64,000 nucleotides of DNA from assembly GCA_015039365.1 (NCBI GenBank), contig WION01000012.1, forward strand, positions 496,001 to 560,000, read 5' to 3'. Positions 37,251-48,450 of the stretch are shown here, one piece after another. Each line of letters begins with the position of its first letter. The stretch's first letter is position 1. The translations under genes were made by a program, and so were the position numbers. This DNA is from Amanita rubescens (lineage: Eukaryota; Basidiomycota; Agaricomycetes; Agaricales; Amanitaceae). Under the pieces are notes generated by a model. That model was not told the DNA's origin, ran no database searches, and saw only the letters and a program-made list of their open reading frames with translations.

Positions 37251-38264
37251 TCATTCCCTCGATTCCAATCTTTCTCCTACTGTCCATTTGACAAAGTCAA
37301 GGACAGCAACGCCACCATTATCCTGCCCTGCCTCTGAGATCCCGTGTCTTACTGACCACGTCCGCAGGACCTCTCTAACGGCTCGTCCATTGAGATCACC
37401 AGGTAACATGGCAAATGGTTGATTGTACAAAGCTGTTTCGTCCCCCGTTGCAGCGTCGATAGATTGGGTATCGAAACCGATGATCTGACGCGCAAGGGAC
37501 CGTTCCAACCGCCCCAAATCGTCCGAAAACACGTTCGAGTTCACCAATAGAGAAACTTTCGGTGATTTTAGTGCCAACAATGCCAATGTCCCGATTCGAC
37601 CCTGGTTTGAGTTGTTTACAGAACCATGAACATACGAGGCGAGGCGAAGGCCAACATCCGTTTGTGCACGAGGTGCGTTTTCCACCAAAACAACTGCTCG
37701 TCGCAACGATATCTTCTCCCCTATTTTCGCAATAAGATGCCTTATCGAATCACCAACAGATTCGGTCGGTATTTTTGATGGAGGATCCATTTGTGAGATC
37801 AACGGAGCACCGTTCAGCGTTTCCAATGAGTAACTCTCGAATGCACTCTGCGTGTCAGTTGGTTCAGATATGTAGGCAGCTGTATGCGCAATATCTGCTG
37901 CAAGACGCCCGAAGTGTTCGTTTCGTGCAACGAAGTCGGTTTCGCAGTTGAGTTCTACCATGGCTGCCCGAACGGCTCCGGTCGCTGCTCCAACGCCGTT
38001 GGACAAGACGGATGTGCAAATAACACCCTGTTCTGCCAGTCTATCGTGAACTTTGGCAGCCTTCTTGGCGCCTGTCGTCACCAGGTCCTTCTGGAGCCAT
38101 TCCAGAGCAGCATTGAGATCGTTGTTCGTCGCGCTTAGCGCCTCGCGAGCTTTCGTGATAGAAACTTCAGTAAGTTTTCTCAGCTCGGCGACGAGTTTTA
38201 TGGAAGGTTTTGCTGCCGGTGTTGAGTAGAGCCTGAGCGAGGCATGACGGAGCGCTGGCAACAT
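37251..38264 (-). CDS. TSF1: mitochondrial translation elongation factor Ts
   Basis: It is the nucleotide-exchange factor for mitochondrial EF-Tu. A single exon of 337 residues starts at ATG 38264 (MLPALRHASLRLYSTPAAKP), a typical basic, Ser/Arg-rich presequence. The UBA-like N-terminal domain reads LVAELRKLTEVSITKAREAL and LNAALEWLQKDL. The EF-Ts signature follows (AAMVELNCETDFVARNEHFG). The dimerisation domain is present (GEKISLRRAVVL, SYVHGS-x-x-x-x-x-GRIGTLALL), as is LARQIIGFDTQSI. It faces the NAF1 gene head to head with 66 bases between starts. Confidence 0.95.
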   Translation of the reverse strand: MLPALRHASLRLYSTPAAKPSIKLVAELRKLTEVSITKAREALSATNNDLNAALEWLQKDLVTTGAKKAAKVHDRLAEQGVICTSVLSNGVGAATGAVRAAMVELNCETDFVARNEHFGRLAADIAHTAAYISEPTDTQSAFESYSLETLNGAPLISQMDPPSKIPTESVGDSIRHLIAKIGEKISLRRAVVLVENAPRAQTDVGLRLASYVHGSVNNSNQGRIGTLALLALKSPKVSLLVNSNVFSDDLGRLERSLARQIIGFDTQSIDAATGDETALYNQPFAMLPGDLNGRAVREVLRTWSVRHGISEAGQDNGGVAVLDFVKWTVGERLESRE

Positions 38265-38330
38265 CAAGTGCGTGACGAGTAAGTGCTCTGATCAATTTTT
38301 TTTTACGCGACACAAAACGCGACTCTGGCC

Positions 38331-40134
38331 ATGGCATCGGGTAACTTTAAAGCGCCAGATTCAATTCCTCAGGACCTCTTGCTCATCCACGACTTGATTG
38401 GAGATACGTTGCAGCCCTCGCATAACCGCGAAGCAGTGCAGGAGGACATTAGCAGCAGTGGCTCCGACACTGATTCTCTTGCTAGCGAAGATGAAATAGA
38501 GGCAGAATTAATGAAAAATCCCACAGAAGATGATACCAAATCCTCTAATGTGTATGTACTGTCCCAAAACATGATAATCTTCCTAAAAACTGCAACAGTC
38601 CTCCAGCCTCATCTTCCCACTCGGGAGATTCTGACTCTGAAGAATCGATATCGGATTCCGATTCTAGACCTGGAGATGTGGTCAAAGCCGCGGCTATACT
38701 TGACGAGTCAGAGGACGACGAGGAAGGTGTTCAGACCCAACCAAGTGTTCTTCTCCACACAAAGAATGAGCTTATCAATGTCTCGATCAATATTCCCGAC
38801 ATACAAAAAGTGGGACTTGAAGAGACCATGGAAAAAGTTGGAGAAGTTATGAGCATAGTTGATAATGTTGTTATAGTTAAGGCCCTCTCCTCTGGTGTTG
38901 TGAACAGAGGATCCGACAAGGCTCTTGACACCGATACATTACTTGTTTTTGACGACCGAACGGTCCTTGGTTACGTACGTCCCTGGTCATCTCCGTTAAC
39001 TGAACTCATTCACACATGTTCAGGCAGATCTACGAACCATTTGGTCCTACATCACAGCCATTGTACCAAGTCAGATTCAACGATGCGTTCCCTCTTGACC
39101 CAGAAAAGGTTCAAGTGTCGCGGGAAGTATTTCATGTTCCTTCGCGTAGTAATTTCGTATTTCTGCGAGAGATCAAGAGACTAAAGGGTAGCGATGCGAG
39201 CAATGTTCATGATGAAGAGCCCGCAGAGGATGAGCTAGAGTTTTCGGATGACGAGGCAGAGGCTGCACACCGTCAGCGAATGAAGAAAAAGTAAGCATTT
39301 TGTTTAATTTGTCGTGCAGATGTGTTAATAATGCCTAGGCGCAGCGCCTCACGCGCATCGTCTCTACAACCCTCTGCAGCGCCTCAGTCATACGAAGATG
39401 ATGTCTCTAATGCCTCTACTTATATTGGCACTGCATTCGATGCTTATGGTCCATATGATGCAGACTATGGCCTTGCACCACGAAGACCACCTCCAATGCC
39501 TTACGATGATCCTTATGCGGACGAGTATAGTAACATAAGCCCAACGACTCAGGCTACTGCTGAGGACACAAAAGATCGCGAAACTAGCTACAAAAACTCC
39601 AGTTTCCCGGAAAGAGGCAGGGCTAGAGGTCGCTACAAGCGTGGCGACACGAGAGCCAGAGGTCGTGGTAGAGGCCAAGGTGGACGAGCAAGTGGAAGCT
39701 CGCGCTGGTCGCGACAAATGAACAAGGAGGAATCTATTGAACCCTACAATCCGAATGATCCTCGTCCCCTTACCTCTGGCTCTTCGGCACATGTAGCGCC
39801 AGGGCAGAATAATTTCGCCACACCATATGCTTCTCAGCCTCCACATTTCCAAGGATCCGGATTTGGATCATGGCCTGGCTTTTCACAGGGTCAAGCTTTC
39901 GGATTTGCCGCCCAAGGATACCAACAACAGTCCACGGTACAACCGCATATCAACCCTCTGTTTGCCTCTGCTTTTGGCCTGAATTTGTATCCTTCGCCTT
40001 ATGCCCAATTTCCACAACAGCCGCAATTTCAGCAGCCAGGCCAGACCTGGACTGATGAATGGGGGATGCACATGGACAATTCTTCCGCGTCTAATCAGAA
40101 CGGCAACATTGACACGTCTCGACAGGCAGAATGA
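38331..40134 (+). CDS. NAF1: H/ACA ribonucleoprotein assembly factor Naf1
   Basis: Naf1 binds Cbf5/dyskerin and helps assemble H/ACA snoRNPs before Gar1 replaces it. The start ATG 38331 (MASGNFKAPDSIPQDLLLIH) is followed by Ser/Asp/Glu-rich acidic stretches (SSGSDTDSLASEDE, SDSEESISDSDSR). The Gar1/Naf1 beta-barrel core reads GEVMSIVDNVVIVKALSSG, then DTLLVFDDRTVLG. An intron 38971-39027 (GTACGT to GGCAG) joins VLGY to IYEPFGPTSQPLYQVRF, the family hallmark. DEVFHVPSRS-type and acidic residues follow. After another intron comes a Tyr/Asp-rich and RG-rich tail (RARGRYKRGDTRARGRGRGQ), then a long Gln/Pro/Phe-rich disordered end (QFPQQPQFQQPGQTW). The stop is at 40132-40134. Confidence 0.92.
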
Positions 40135-40905
40135 TAAAAAAATATTGACTGGTTGGCAGCTGAGCCGGCGTCAAGCCTCAGTTGTTTGAAAGCAGTTATG
40201 ACCGCGCCCGCACAAGTTGAGGATCCATTTTGTCATCAACATCTGGGCTTGCTAATGCTCTACATGTCTGATAGAGTAAAACCCGTCCCTCATGACACTT
40301 GTTTCCGATCCCCATCTTACACCTTCCATCCTATGAGCTATAATCTTGTCTGACACTCGTGATGGCAGCTGTGTATCTAAGGAAGCCGCACTGCCAGGGA
40401 CAAAATGACAGAAGCATAGCTCTGTTGCAAACGCGGTTTCATTTTCCCAGCACCTCCGTCTCCGGCTGCAGTATCACTAGGTTCCTCTACAGACCATAAT
40501 GGCCCACTGATGATTCTTAAACCAAGGCCTCATCGATTATCTTGGCCACACTAGAGGAATCGTGAATCACCCTTTTTTTCTCTTTTTTTCTTTACTGTCC
40601 CAAGCCGTTATGGCTATATATATATTGAAGATATTTCATACATGTCGTTTTTTTTTCCTAAAAATGCAAACTATTATGGCCGCCAGCATGAAATGACTGC
40701 GGCGCGTGCCCGGGATTATGTGGGTGTGGCCATAGGGTGAAGGCGGGGGCAGAGGTGATGTGGTCTGAGCCGCCTGACTAAAATGGCAGTGAGGGCAGTA
40801 GTGCAAAACTCGCCTGCGTACTTTCCTGTCCTTAGACTAGATATTTTCTTGGCCCATCCAATCTTGCAAGCCGCGACAGCAAACCCACCCTCTAAATCCG
40901 CTCAC
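40135..40905. other. intergenic region
   Basis: About 770 bases lie between NAF1 and the next gene. It includes T-rich runs near 40570-40590 and 40649-40658 and a TATATATATATTG stretch near 40616. An in-frame ATG at 40783 could extend the next gene by 41 residues, but the sequence there looks non-coding. I see no RNA gene. Confidence 0.4.
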
Positions 40906-42945
40906 ATGAATCCCACAGCATCCTTAAACGGGGTGCAGACCCGGAAGAAGCGTGTTCTACCTACGCGGTCAAGACGTGGCGGTCCAGGAGTGGGCAGCTG
41001 CGACATCGACTTGATGATACTGGACACCCATAAGCGGAGATGTACGTCCTGTAGTTAATTCCCCCCCTTGCATACAAGTTTTCATTTGCTATTTTTTGCC
41101 TCAAAAAGCCGAGGGCGAACCCCTTGTCCCTGCCGACACTCCCTTCCTATTGACAACCGATTCGGCTCTAGCGGATGAATTATCCTCCAACCCCGCTCTT
41201 GACCTCAACGTACAAGCAAATGAACGCTATTTCGACCGTCCCGAAGTTCTCAAGGCCTTTCGCGAACAACTCATAATTGAAACACCTCACTTCGTTCATG
41301 TCGCTGACCTTCCGAGTGTGGGCGTTGGGGGTCGATTCAGACCAAGGGGCTCTGGAGACGTACGTGTCTTTCCGACTTGATACAATTTTAGGAGCAATGA
41401 ATGCTGTCGTTAGAATCTCATAGACACATCAGACGCGGCATATGAAAAACGACATCGGAAGTATGAATCGTTTGAAAAACGATTGAGATTGCGAGAAAAG
41501 GAAAAGCTGAAACATGAACACTACAAACTGAAGGAGAGGATCGAACAACTACGATCTATGGACGGTTCTGCTTTCCTCTCCCTTCCCGCTTCCGACTTCA
41601 CGCCACTTGATGTTCACGTGCTCGACGAAGAAGAAGAGATCAACATACAAGACGAACATCCAAACGGGACCTCTGGGGAAGGTGAAAGGCGACGGAAGGA
41701 AATGCTGGATGTGGCCCTTACGCTAGAGGAGCGATATCGGGCATTGCTTCCTCCTGAACGTATTCGTAAAGCCACCACGAACACGTGGTCAGAGCAAGAG
41801 AATCGAACCTCTGAGGAGAAGGAAGAACCTACAAGTCAGGCGGCTGAGTCGTCCAAAGCAAAGGAAACTACGGGCATTAAGCTAAAATTTAGAGTGCCTA
41901 ACCCTCAGTATATTATGACATCACCCCCCACGCACCAAACGCCAGTCAAGAAGGCGAAGCAACCGGCCCTGCCTCCGCCAAGACCCTCACCCCTTCGGCA
42001 GGCGAACGAGCCACTGCCAAGCTGAGGAGCCTCCGCCAATAAACATCCCTGAACCTTCTGACACGTTTCGAACGACTCAAGCTGAAGGTACGCTAGAGCC
42101 AGCCACCATCCCATCACCCCGAGCACCTGCGTCGGGTGCCAGAACATCCGCTCTCCCGGCATCTTCACCTGCCCATGTCGAATCCAGATATTGCTGTGCT
42201 TGAACCAAATACGAGTCCTGGTACAACTTCAGCGCAGGAGGATGATATCCCATTGTCAATCCGAGTTCGGATGTCCGTGCGCCCTTTTAAGCGTCCCAGA
42301 CTTTCACCATCCCCTACGTCGACTCAAAAAATCAAGGATTTCTCTCCTCAGAGTCCGTCGCAGACTATTTCTGTCCCAATTACATCAGCCAGAGAAACAT
42401 CCGTCCCTCCAATCGAATCCATAAACACGTCGTCATCCACACCGCTATTCTTGAGGATCAAACAGCAAAAGCAGAAACCTCTTTCTCAGCAAAAAACATT
42501 TCAGAAGCCGAGGCAGCCATATACAACCAGGAGGGAGGAGACAGTGTGCTTGCTGATGGTGGCTGCAGTTCGAAGCTCAGCGGGGACAAAGTCGAGGAAC
42601 CAGATGAGACACATTACGGCTTTTGGCGCCAAGGTGCCGCAAGCAGTCGATGAGCTCAAGGAATTTGAGTTGCCTGATTGGGTGAGAGAGTCGGAGGATG
42701 AGGATGATGACGAGGACGAGGACGAGGATGAGGATGAGGATGATGGAGACGACGAAAGTTCGCGGAGAAGCGTGGATCCGGAACAATATGATGAACTCGA
42801 GCACAATATGATGAGCGATGCTTCACCTTTGGCCAAGACTAACGCAGCTCATCAAGCCAGCTCTCCCCATCCTAATTTTCTCTCTTTTGAACCTCCAATA
42901 GAGGTACTCGATATTCCTGAATCTTCTGTTCGCGATGGTTCATGA
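40906..42945 (+). CDS. nuclear protein with PEHE-like domain
   Basis: The probable start is ATG 40906 (MNPTASLNGVQTRKKRVLP), followed by a basic Gly-rich stretch (TRSRRGGPGVGSCDID) and THKRR. Introns GTACGT...AAAAG and GTACGT...GTTAG join the next exons in frame. Across the second join one reads FRPRGSGDNLIDTSDAAYEK, then RHRKYESFEKRLRLREKEK. That is the layout of PEHE domains (D-T-S-D-x-A-Y-x-x-R-H-x-K-x-E-x-x-E-K-R) found in MSL1/KANSL1 proteins that bind MOF-type acetyltransferases. I base this on pattern only. The rest is disordered and charged, with an acidic run (ESEDEDDDEDEDEDEDEDD). An intron 42090-42144 joins TQAE to EHPLSRHLHL. Near 42018 the frame changes once more, through either an 82-base intron with weak sites or an indel. 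Confidence 0.62.
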
Positions 42946-43056
42946 TTCAGCATTATTCTATATATATTATGAACACCTTTCTTGTTGTAACCAGGGCTTC
43001 TGTTTTTGTATCTAATTATCATAGTCCCTAAAGGTATTCTGTTGTTATACTTTATG

Positions 43057-44689
43057 TTATGTGAGGCTCTCTCGCCCCGTTTTCAAGGTCTTGACGATCC
43101 CTAATAAATTTTCCCTCTGGTTCAAGTCAACCGCCTTGTTCTTCGACAGAACCAACAGTGCCTGCTTTACTGCATCCTTTTTTGCTCCTCTATTGAGATA
43201 TATTAATGCGGATTGCGGAGAGTACCGTGCATAATCCCCACCGAGAGTCTCGAGGATCTCCTGCGTTTGATTCTTCGTCAACGCGGGTGCACTCGAGTCA
43301 GCTGATCGAAGTGCTGGTGTAGGGACGAGTTCTAGCGTGGCCTGCTTGGGACGAAACACATCTGTGAGGTCAACCGAAAGACCTTCTGGAGCAGAGATTT
43401 CGGGACCGTAAGCATATTCCCCCCCTCTCTCAATCAGTGCTGAAGTTAATGTCTTCAGGGTCGCCATCTGTACCGTCATTTGCATCCGGGGATTGAGCGA
43501 TTGATCGTGGCTTTTTAACCTCAGTGCGTTGGGAATCGAGAGATCTAGGTTCAACTCTAGGTCATCGTCCGCGACGCGTTAAAAGCCGGACGACCTCGTC
43601 CTGAGTTTCGGTTTCCGCTGTCACGAAACTTCGCATCGGCTGTGTTAACGCGAGCCTTAAATTTTCCGAGAGCATCGAGACCCTCAGACTGACCGTGGTC
43701 CACGGCCATTGCGGGGAAAAGATCCATGTCCCAAATCTCTGGCATTTTTTCCCCCGTGGAGCTGTGTGGACGTAGGTCACTCTTCGAGCTTGGTCGTCGA
43801 TTATCTGTGTCCATGAGAGCTTCCAGATCCCAGCGTTCTTCCCGACGTTGCGTAATAGTGGGATCCTGTCGATGACGGCTGGATTCCAGAGCTAGGTGTG
43901 CTTCTCTGCGTTGCTCAATGGTATGATCCTGTTTATTGGCAGCCTCTCGAGCCAGGCGTGCTTCTCTGCGTTGCTCAATGGTGGGATCCTGTCGTGGTGA
44001 TGTTTTCCGTGAATCTCTACGTTGCTCGATGGTGGGATCCTGTCGTGGTTGTTTATTGGCAGCTTCCGGAGCCAGGCGCGCATCTCTGCGTTGCTCAATG
44101 GTGGGATCCTGCCGTGGTTGTTTATTGACAGCTTCTCGGGCCAGGCGTGCTTCTCTGCGTTGCTCAATGGTGGGATCCTGCAGTAATTGGTTATTGGCGG
44201 CTTCCCGAGCCAGGCGTGCTTTTCTACGTTGCTCAATTGTGGCATCCTGTCGTGCTTGTTCACTGCCAGCTTCCCGAGCCAGGCGTGCTTTTCTGCGTTG
44301 CTCAATTGTGGCATCCTGTCGTGCTTGTTCACTGCCAGCTTCCCGAGCCAGGCGTGCTTTTCTGCGTTGCTCAATGGGATCATGTGGTGGTTGTTCATTG
44401 CCAGCTTCCCAAACTAGGGATGCAACGGCGGAGTCATGATCGGTATGAAGAGTACGAGGGGAAGAGCTATCTGCTGCAGTGTTTTCCAGGGGAAGTACGT
44501 CCCGCTGGCTGGCTAATATGTCGAATTACAATTTATTAACTAGACAGACAGCCAAAAGAACGTACGAATAACAAGACCATCGAATTCAACCACCAAACGG
44601 GGTTTTACAGCAGCATTTGTAGAGTTTGTTCTGAGCTGTGAAAGGTTGAAACGGGGGATGGCGCAGGTGCGGAGGACGACGCGATGCAT
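43057..44689 (-). CDS. mitochondrially targeted protein with 23-residue repeats
   Basis: The start ATG 44689 gives [20 protein letters not shown], an Arg-rich amphipathic presequence. The exon ends at LVEFDGLVI and an intron (GTACGT...TATTAG, about 44515-44567) joins it to [18 protein letters not shown]. The same frame then runs through eight copies of a charged repeat with consensus [20 protein letters not shown] and then xTI. No in-frame ATG occurs until [13 protein letters not shown] (43814), so simple ORF callers would miss this part. After [20 protein letters not shown] the frame changes near 43570, either by a 38-base intron (43556-43593, GTCGTC...CCTAG) or an indel. It continues as [16 protein letters not shown] and ends [17 protein letters not shown] do not recognise the family. 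The repeat region would form a long charged helix. Confidence 0.6.
43910..44420 (-). repeat. coding minisatellite, 69-bp unit
   Basis: The anchor GTTGCTCAAT(G/T)G on the plus strand (one copy has GTTGCTCGAT) recurs at 43910, 43970, 44021, 44090, 44159, 44228, 44297 and 44366. The spacings are 60, 51, then five of 69 bases, all multiples of three. Each 69-base unit encodes 23 residues on the minus strand. Confidence 0.9.
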
Positions 44690-44731
44690 GAAAAGAGAGA
44701 ACTGCCTATTTTGGAAGTGGTACACTCTCAG

Positions 44732-46633
44732 ATGCTTCGCAAGCTTCTCGGCCGCGTCTTCGTTGCCCTAGTCCTCGCTCTCATTTGTTTCATCTCTTAT
44801 TCTTCCCAAATTTTCATCATATGGCCATGGTACGGCAGAGTTTGGTCAGTCGATCTGCTCAAACTTTTGCTGCCCTTCAAGTAAGCATCCAACTTAATCT
44901 CCGACCCTACTAATGCTCTGGCCGCCAGCATTCTCGTCGGAATACTGTTATGGAACTACTATCTCTGTGTTGTGACTGACCCTGGCCGCGTTCCAGAGAG
45001 TTGGGTGCGCCGGACCTTTGCACGTTGTTTCGGAACCTAACGACTACCTAAAGAAACCCGATACACATGTAGAAGGCGTTGAAGTTAAGAAACTGACAGG
45101 AAAACCGAGATACTGTCGGGTCTGTGAGAGGTACAAACCACCTCGTACACACCACTGCCGGACCTGCGATAGGTGAATATATACTTTTCAGGCTTGTGTT
45201 TGGCACTGAAACGTTGATCCTAAGATGCGTTCTACGAATGGGTGAGCCTCATCGAATCCTATTTCGAACCCATTTGACCTGTACAAGACCATCACTGTCC
45301 ATGGATAGACAACTGCGTCGGTCATTATAACTATAGCCACTTTATTCGTTTTCTTTTCTACGTGGATTTAGCTTGCTCCTACCATCTTGCTATGGTTTCA
45401 AAACGAGTTTATAGCAGTATACTGCCTTATACATGGGTACACCACTATTACTCTCACAATAGCCCAGCTGAATGTTCTCGACAGGATATACCTTCTGATA
45501 TGGAGCTGGTCTTCATTGTTTTGAATTTGGTTGCATGCGTCCCTGTCCTGCTTTTGGTGGGCGGGTTCAGGTAAGCGTTTTGCATTCACGGGCATTCATC
45601 ATTGTTTTATTCTCCCCAGTTTATACCATTTCTACCTTTTATCTGGCAACTCTACGACAATAGAAGGTTGGGAGAAGGATAGAGTTGCAACAATGGTCAG
45701 AAGAGGAAAAATTCGAGAGGTGTGTCCATTTTCTTGCTTCATGCTATGCTTTGACATGCACGCGCTACCAGGTTAAATTTCCATACGTAAGTACCTGCAA
45801 CCACACCTTATAGCTTTCACTGAGTGTCGTTTAGAATCTCGGTGTTAAGCGCAATATCGAGTCCATCCTTGGGACTAACCCTTGGCTGTGGTGCTGGCCT
45901 TCCCGGACCCCTGGTACTGGGACGAGATTCGAACTGGCCGAGGGAGATGGTAAGTGGGTAGAACTCGCACAACCGGAAAGCAACTACATACGCGATCGCG
46001 ATCGAGACCATCTAAAAGTATGATCATGATATTCACGACTTGGTCAAACGCATTCTTTTGGACATTCTTACGTATCCTACACATACCCTATTCTCTTGCA
46101 TTAGTATATACATTATGTTTTGAGTCCTGTATGCTAATTTATTTATGCTTTTAGACCCGGAACAATCTTGGCCACCTGAAGATCCAGACCGAGAGATAAC
46201 AAATCACAAATTTGATCCACCCAATTCCCCCTGGACATATGATAATGGTTCCATAAATCCAAACCTTCAACCATCCAATGCACAACTACGACAATCGGCT
46301 GTTAGGCAACGCCGACGCAAAGACCTCGGCGTATCGACAGTCCCTCCATATCATCCGGACTACCAACCAGGGGATGCTGCCTCAATAGAGGGGTATGATT
46401 CTTCTTCTTCGTCGTCATCAGTTGACAGGCCCCCTCGTGTACGAAGAGGATCTGAAGGATACGAGGTCCGGACAATCAATAGAGAAGAGATGTTGCAGCA
46501 GTACCTGAAGGACTTGGGCGAGGAACCGGACAAATATGTTCGATATATCCCCGAACCCGATCTTGACAGCGAGAGCGACGACGAAATCCCAATACCAGAT
46601 TATTCCAACACTATGCCAGATGCCGCTACGTAG
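44732..46633 (+). CDS. PFA4: DHHC palmitoyltransferase, Pfa4-like
   Basis: It attaches palmitate to cysteines of membrane proteins; yeast Pfa4 acts on chitin synthase Chs3 in the ER. The start ATG 44732 gives [20 protein letters not shown], the first transmembrane helix, followed by a second ([15 protein letters not shown]). Then come [11 protein letters not shown] and, after a 49-base intron, [17 protein letters not shown]. The zinc-finger catalytic core is spread over four exons and joins to [20 protein letters not shown], then [20 protein letters not shown]. It contains the active Cys of DHHC, and the DHHC codons themselves are split by an intron. Two later helices are interrupted by introns ([20 protein letters not shown]). 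[20 protein letters not shown] and PWLWCWP match the Pfa4 subgroup. The acidic C-terminal tail is disordered. Confidence 0.88.
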
Positions 46634-46712
46634 ATATTTAGTTTGAGTAGGCAGACTGCAATACAAAACATACAATGACATCACTGCAAGTGTTATATGT
46701 TGGCTCGCATTG

Positions 46713-48385
46713 TTAAGTCTTGTTTATGTTCTTAAGGGCTTGGGCATTGATTTTCATGCCATCCAACTTGCCGGCAATGATATCCGAGATTTCCTTAACA
46801 CCCCCTTGAATTTGTCTGTCGTGTTTCAAAAACTCTGATGTGAACATTTCGATGATAGGCAAGATATCGTTTTGAAGGTAAGGGATGATCAAGGGCAGGA
46901 GAGAAGGAAGCAGTTCGTCGGGTACAATCTTTATTTGGGGAGGTGGTCGTGTCATCAACAGTTCATTCTTGATCAGACGCCTAAGTTCCATTATTTGTTG
47001 TTCATCATGTGGCCGAGATTGTTCAACCTGCTCGAGGAGGGACGTTAACTGAAGATGAGTCAGTACACGAATGTGCTTTGCTACACGATTGCATACCTCA
47101 TCCAATGTTGCGTCCAAGGTATCTTGTAGCGTTCGACATTCGGCTAGGTCCCCCTTTAACCGGGTTCTTTCTCGCAGTAACTCAGTAAGTTTTTCGGCGC
47201 GATCGGTGAAAGTATTTTCAACCCTTTTGTGTTGCTCTTCGCGATGTGCTAATAGAACCTCTGCGTTTGTTCCAAAGCTCCCCCGCAGCTGTTCCCCTCG
47301 CGCCCGTGCTTCCCTGTGCGCTTCGGCGCTAAGCGTGGTGTAGTTCTCAGAGTATACTTGATCGCTGAATACTCCGAGACGGTTTTCCAGCTCAGCGAGA
47401 GCATTTTTAATATCCTCCAATGTCCACTCATTGGGGTCTCGTGAGAAGGGATCTTCTGGGGTGACACTTTTCTCCTTTTCTGGTTCTTCTTGAAGAGGCT
47501 CTGGTTCTTTCTTTTGCATGACGGGATGCTGATTGGCTTGCTGTATCCAATCTTTAAGTTCATTCCGAAACTTTGACATCTCGGCCTCGTTGACAAAATA
47601 TTGTATGCGCTCCAATTGCGCTGCAGAGAGATCTGGGAGTTCCGCCAGTCCATCAATGGAGTGTTTGAGTTTCTTTTCAGCGTCTGCTTGTCTTAGACCG
47701 ATCTCCATTCGCTCCGCATCTAATTTTTTACGCGTTGCTGTTGTTGCACGGGAGAATTCCTCCGAGTTGCGAGTTCTTCTCCATTGGTCGAGCTCGGCAG
47801 ATGCCTGGTCGTACTCGGATTGGCGTCTTACGGCTTGCTGTAGAGCCCTTAAATAGCATCTCAGTGATGGAGAGTATGAATAACCCAAAGCACGTACTTG
47901 AGGGTTGTTCTGAGTGCCTGTGCCGGGTCAGAGAATTTCAGATTGCGGGCCCCTGACACTATTGAGCTCAATTCCGTTGGCGTAACTGATACTGCCCGTT
48001 GATCTTTGAATGCCTGAAACACGTCATTTTAATTGCTTGCGCGAAAAAAAAATCTTCAACGCACAGATTCCCATATCGATGATCGCCTAGGCAGGTCTTC
48101 CTGGGGTGAAATAGGTGGTGGATCAAAACTCTTGATGCTCGACGTAGAAGGTTTGCGTTCAGCTGGCGCCTTGTTGTTTGGCACGTCGCCGACTCCCCAG
48201 GTAGCTACTGTCTGAGTGTCAAGCTTGCTTGCATTGCCAGCACTTGTTTCAGTGGGCCCCCACCCATCGCCAATGTTCCAACCAACCGCAGTCTGTTCAG
48301 CTGGTTGATCCGACTTGTTCTTCTGTTCGCTGGTGTTCCACGACCAACCACCGTCAGTAATATCTCCTCCCCATTCTGGTGGCAT
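46713..48385 (-). CDS. hypothetical coiled-coil protein with Trp/Gly-rich N-terminus
   Basis: Exon 1 starts at ATG 48385 and is rich in Trp, Gly and Asp (MPPEWGGDITDGGWSWNTSE, VGWNIGDGWGPTE, WGVGDVPNN). It ends at RRSSIWES; the intron (GTGCGT...TTTCAG) joins it to AFKDQRAVSVTPTELSSIVS. A GTACGT...TTTAAG intron then joins LRTTLK to ALQQAVRRQSEYDQ. The main exon is a long charged coiled coil (TRKKLDAERMEIGLRQADAE) with a Glu/Pro-rich linker (KKEPEPLQEEPEKEKS), a second coiled coil (ERTRLKGDLAECRTLQDTLD) and a hydrophobic helical end (LLPSLLPLIIPYLQNDILPI). About 520 residues in total. The joins are clean, so the gene is real. I cannot assign a family. Confidence 0.72.
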
Positions 48386-48450
48386 TCGTGCGGATGAAAA
48401 GACTAATCTAATTACGTAATTTGGTGGTAGTAGTGTTATGGTAATAATTA

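Noticed and set aside
42700..42836. Poly-Ser minus-strand frame at the acidic run
   Set aside because: It is the antisense of the GAT/GAG-rich acidic run of the PEHE-like protein.
43910..44420. CRISPR-like array
   Set aside because: The repeat is a eukaryotic coding minisatellite without unique spacers and with units divisible by three.
43898..44539. Plus-strand repeat reading frames rich in [10 protein letters not shown] and Cys
   Set aside because: They are antisense translations of the coding minisatellite. The minus strand frame links by a normal intron to a mitochondrial presequence and gives a sensible charged helix.
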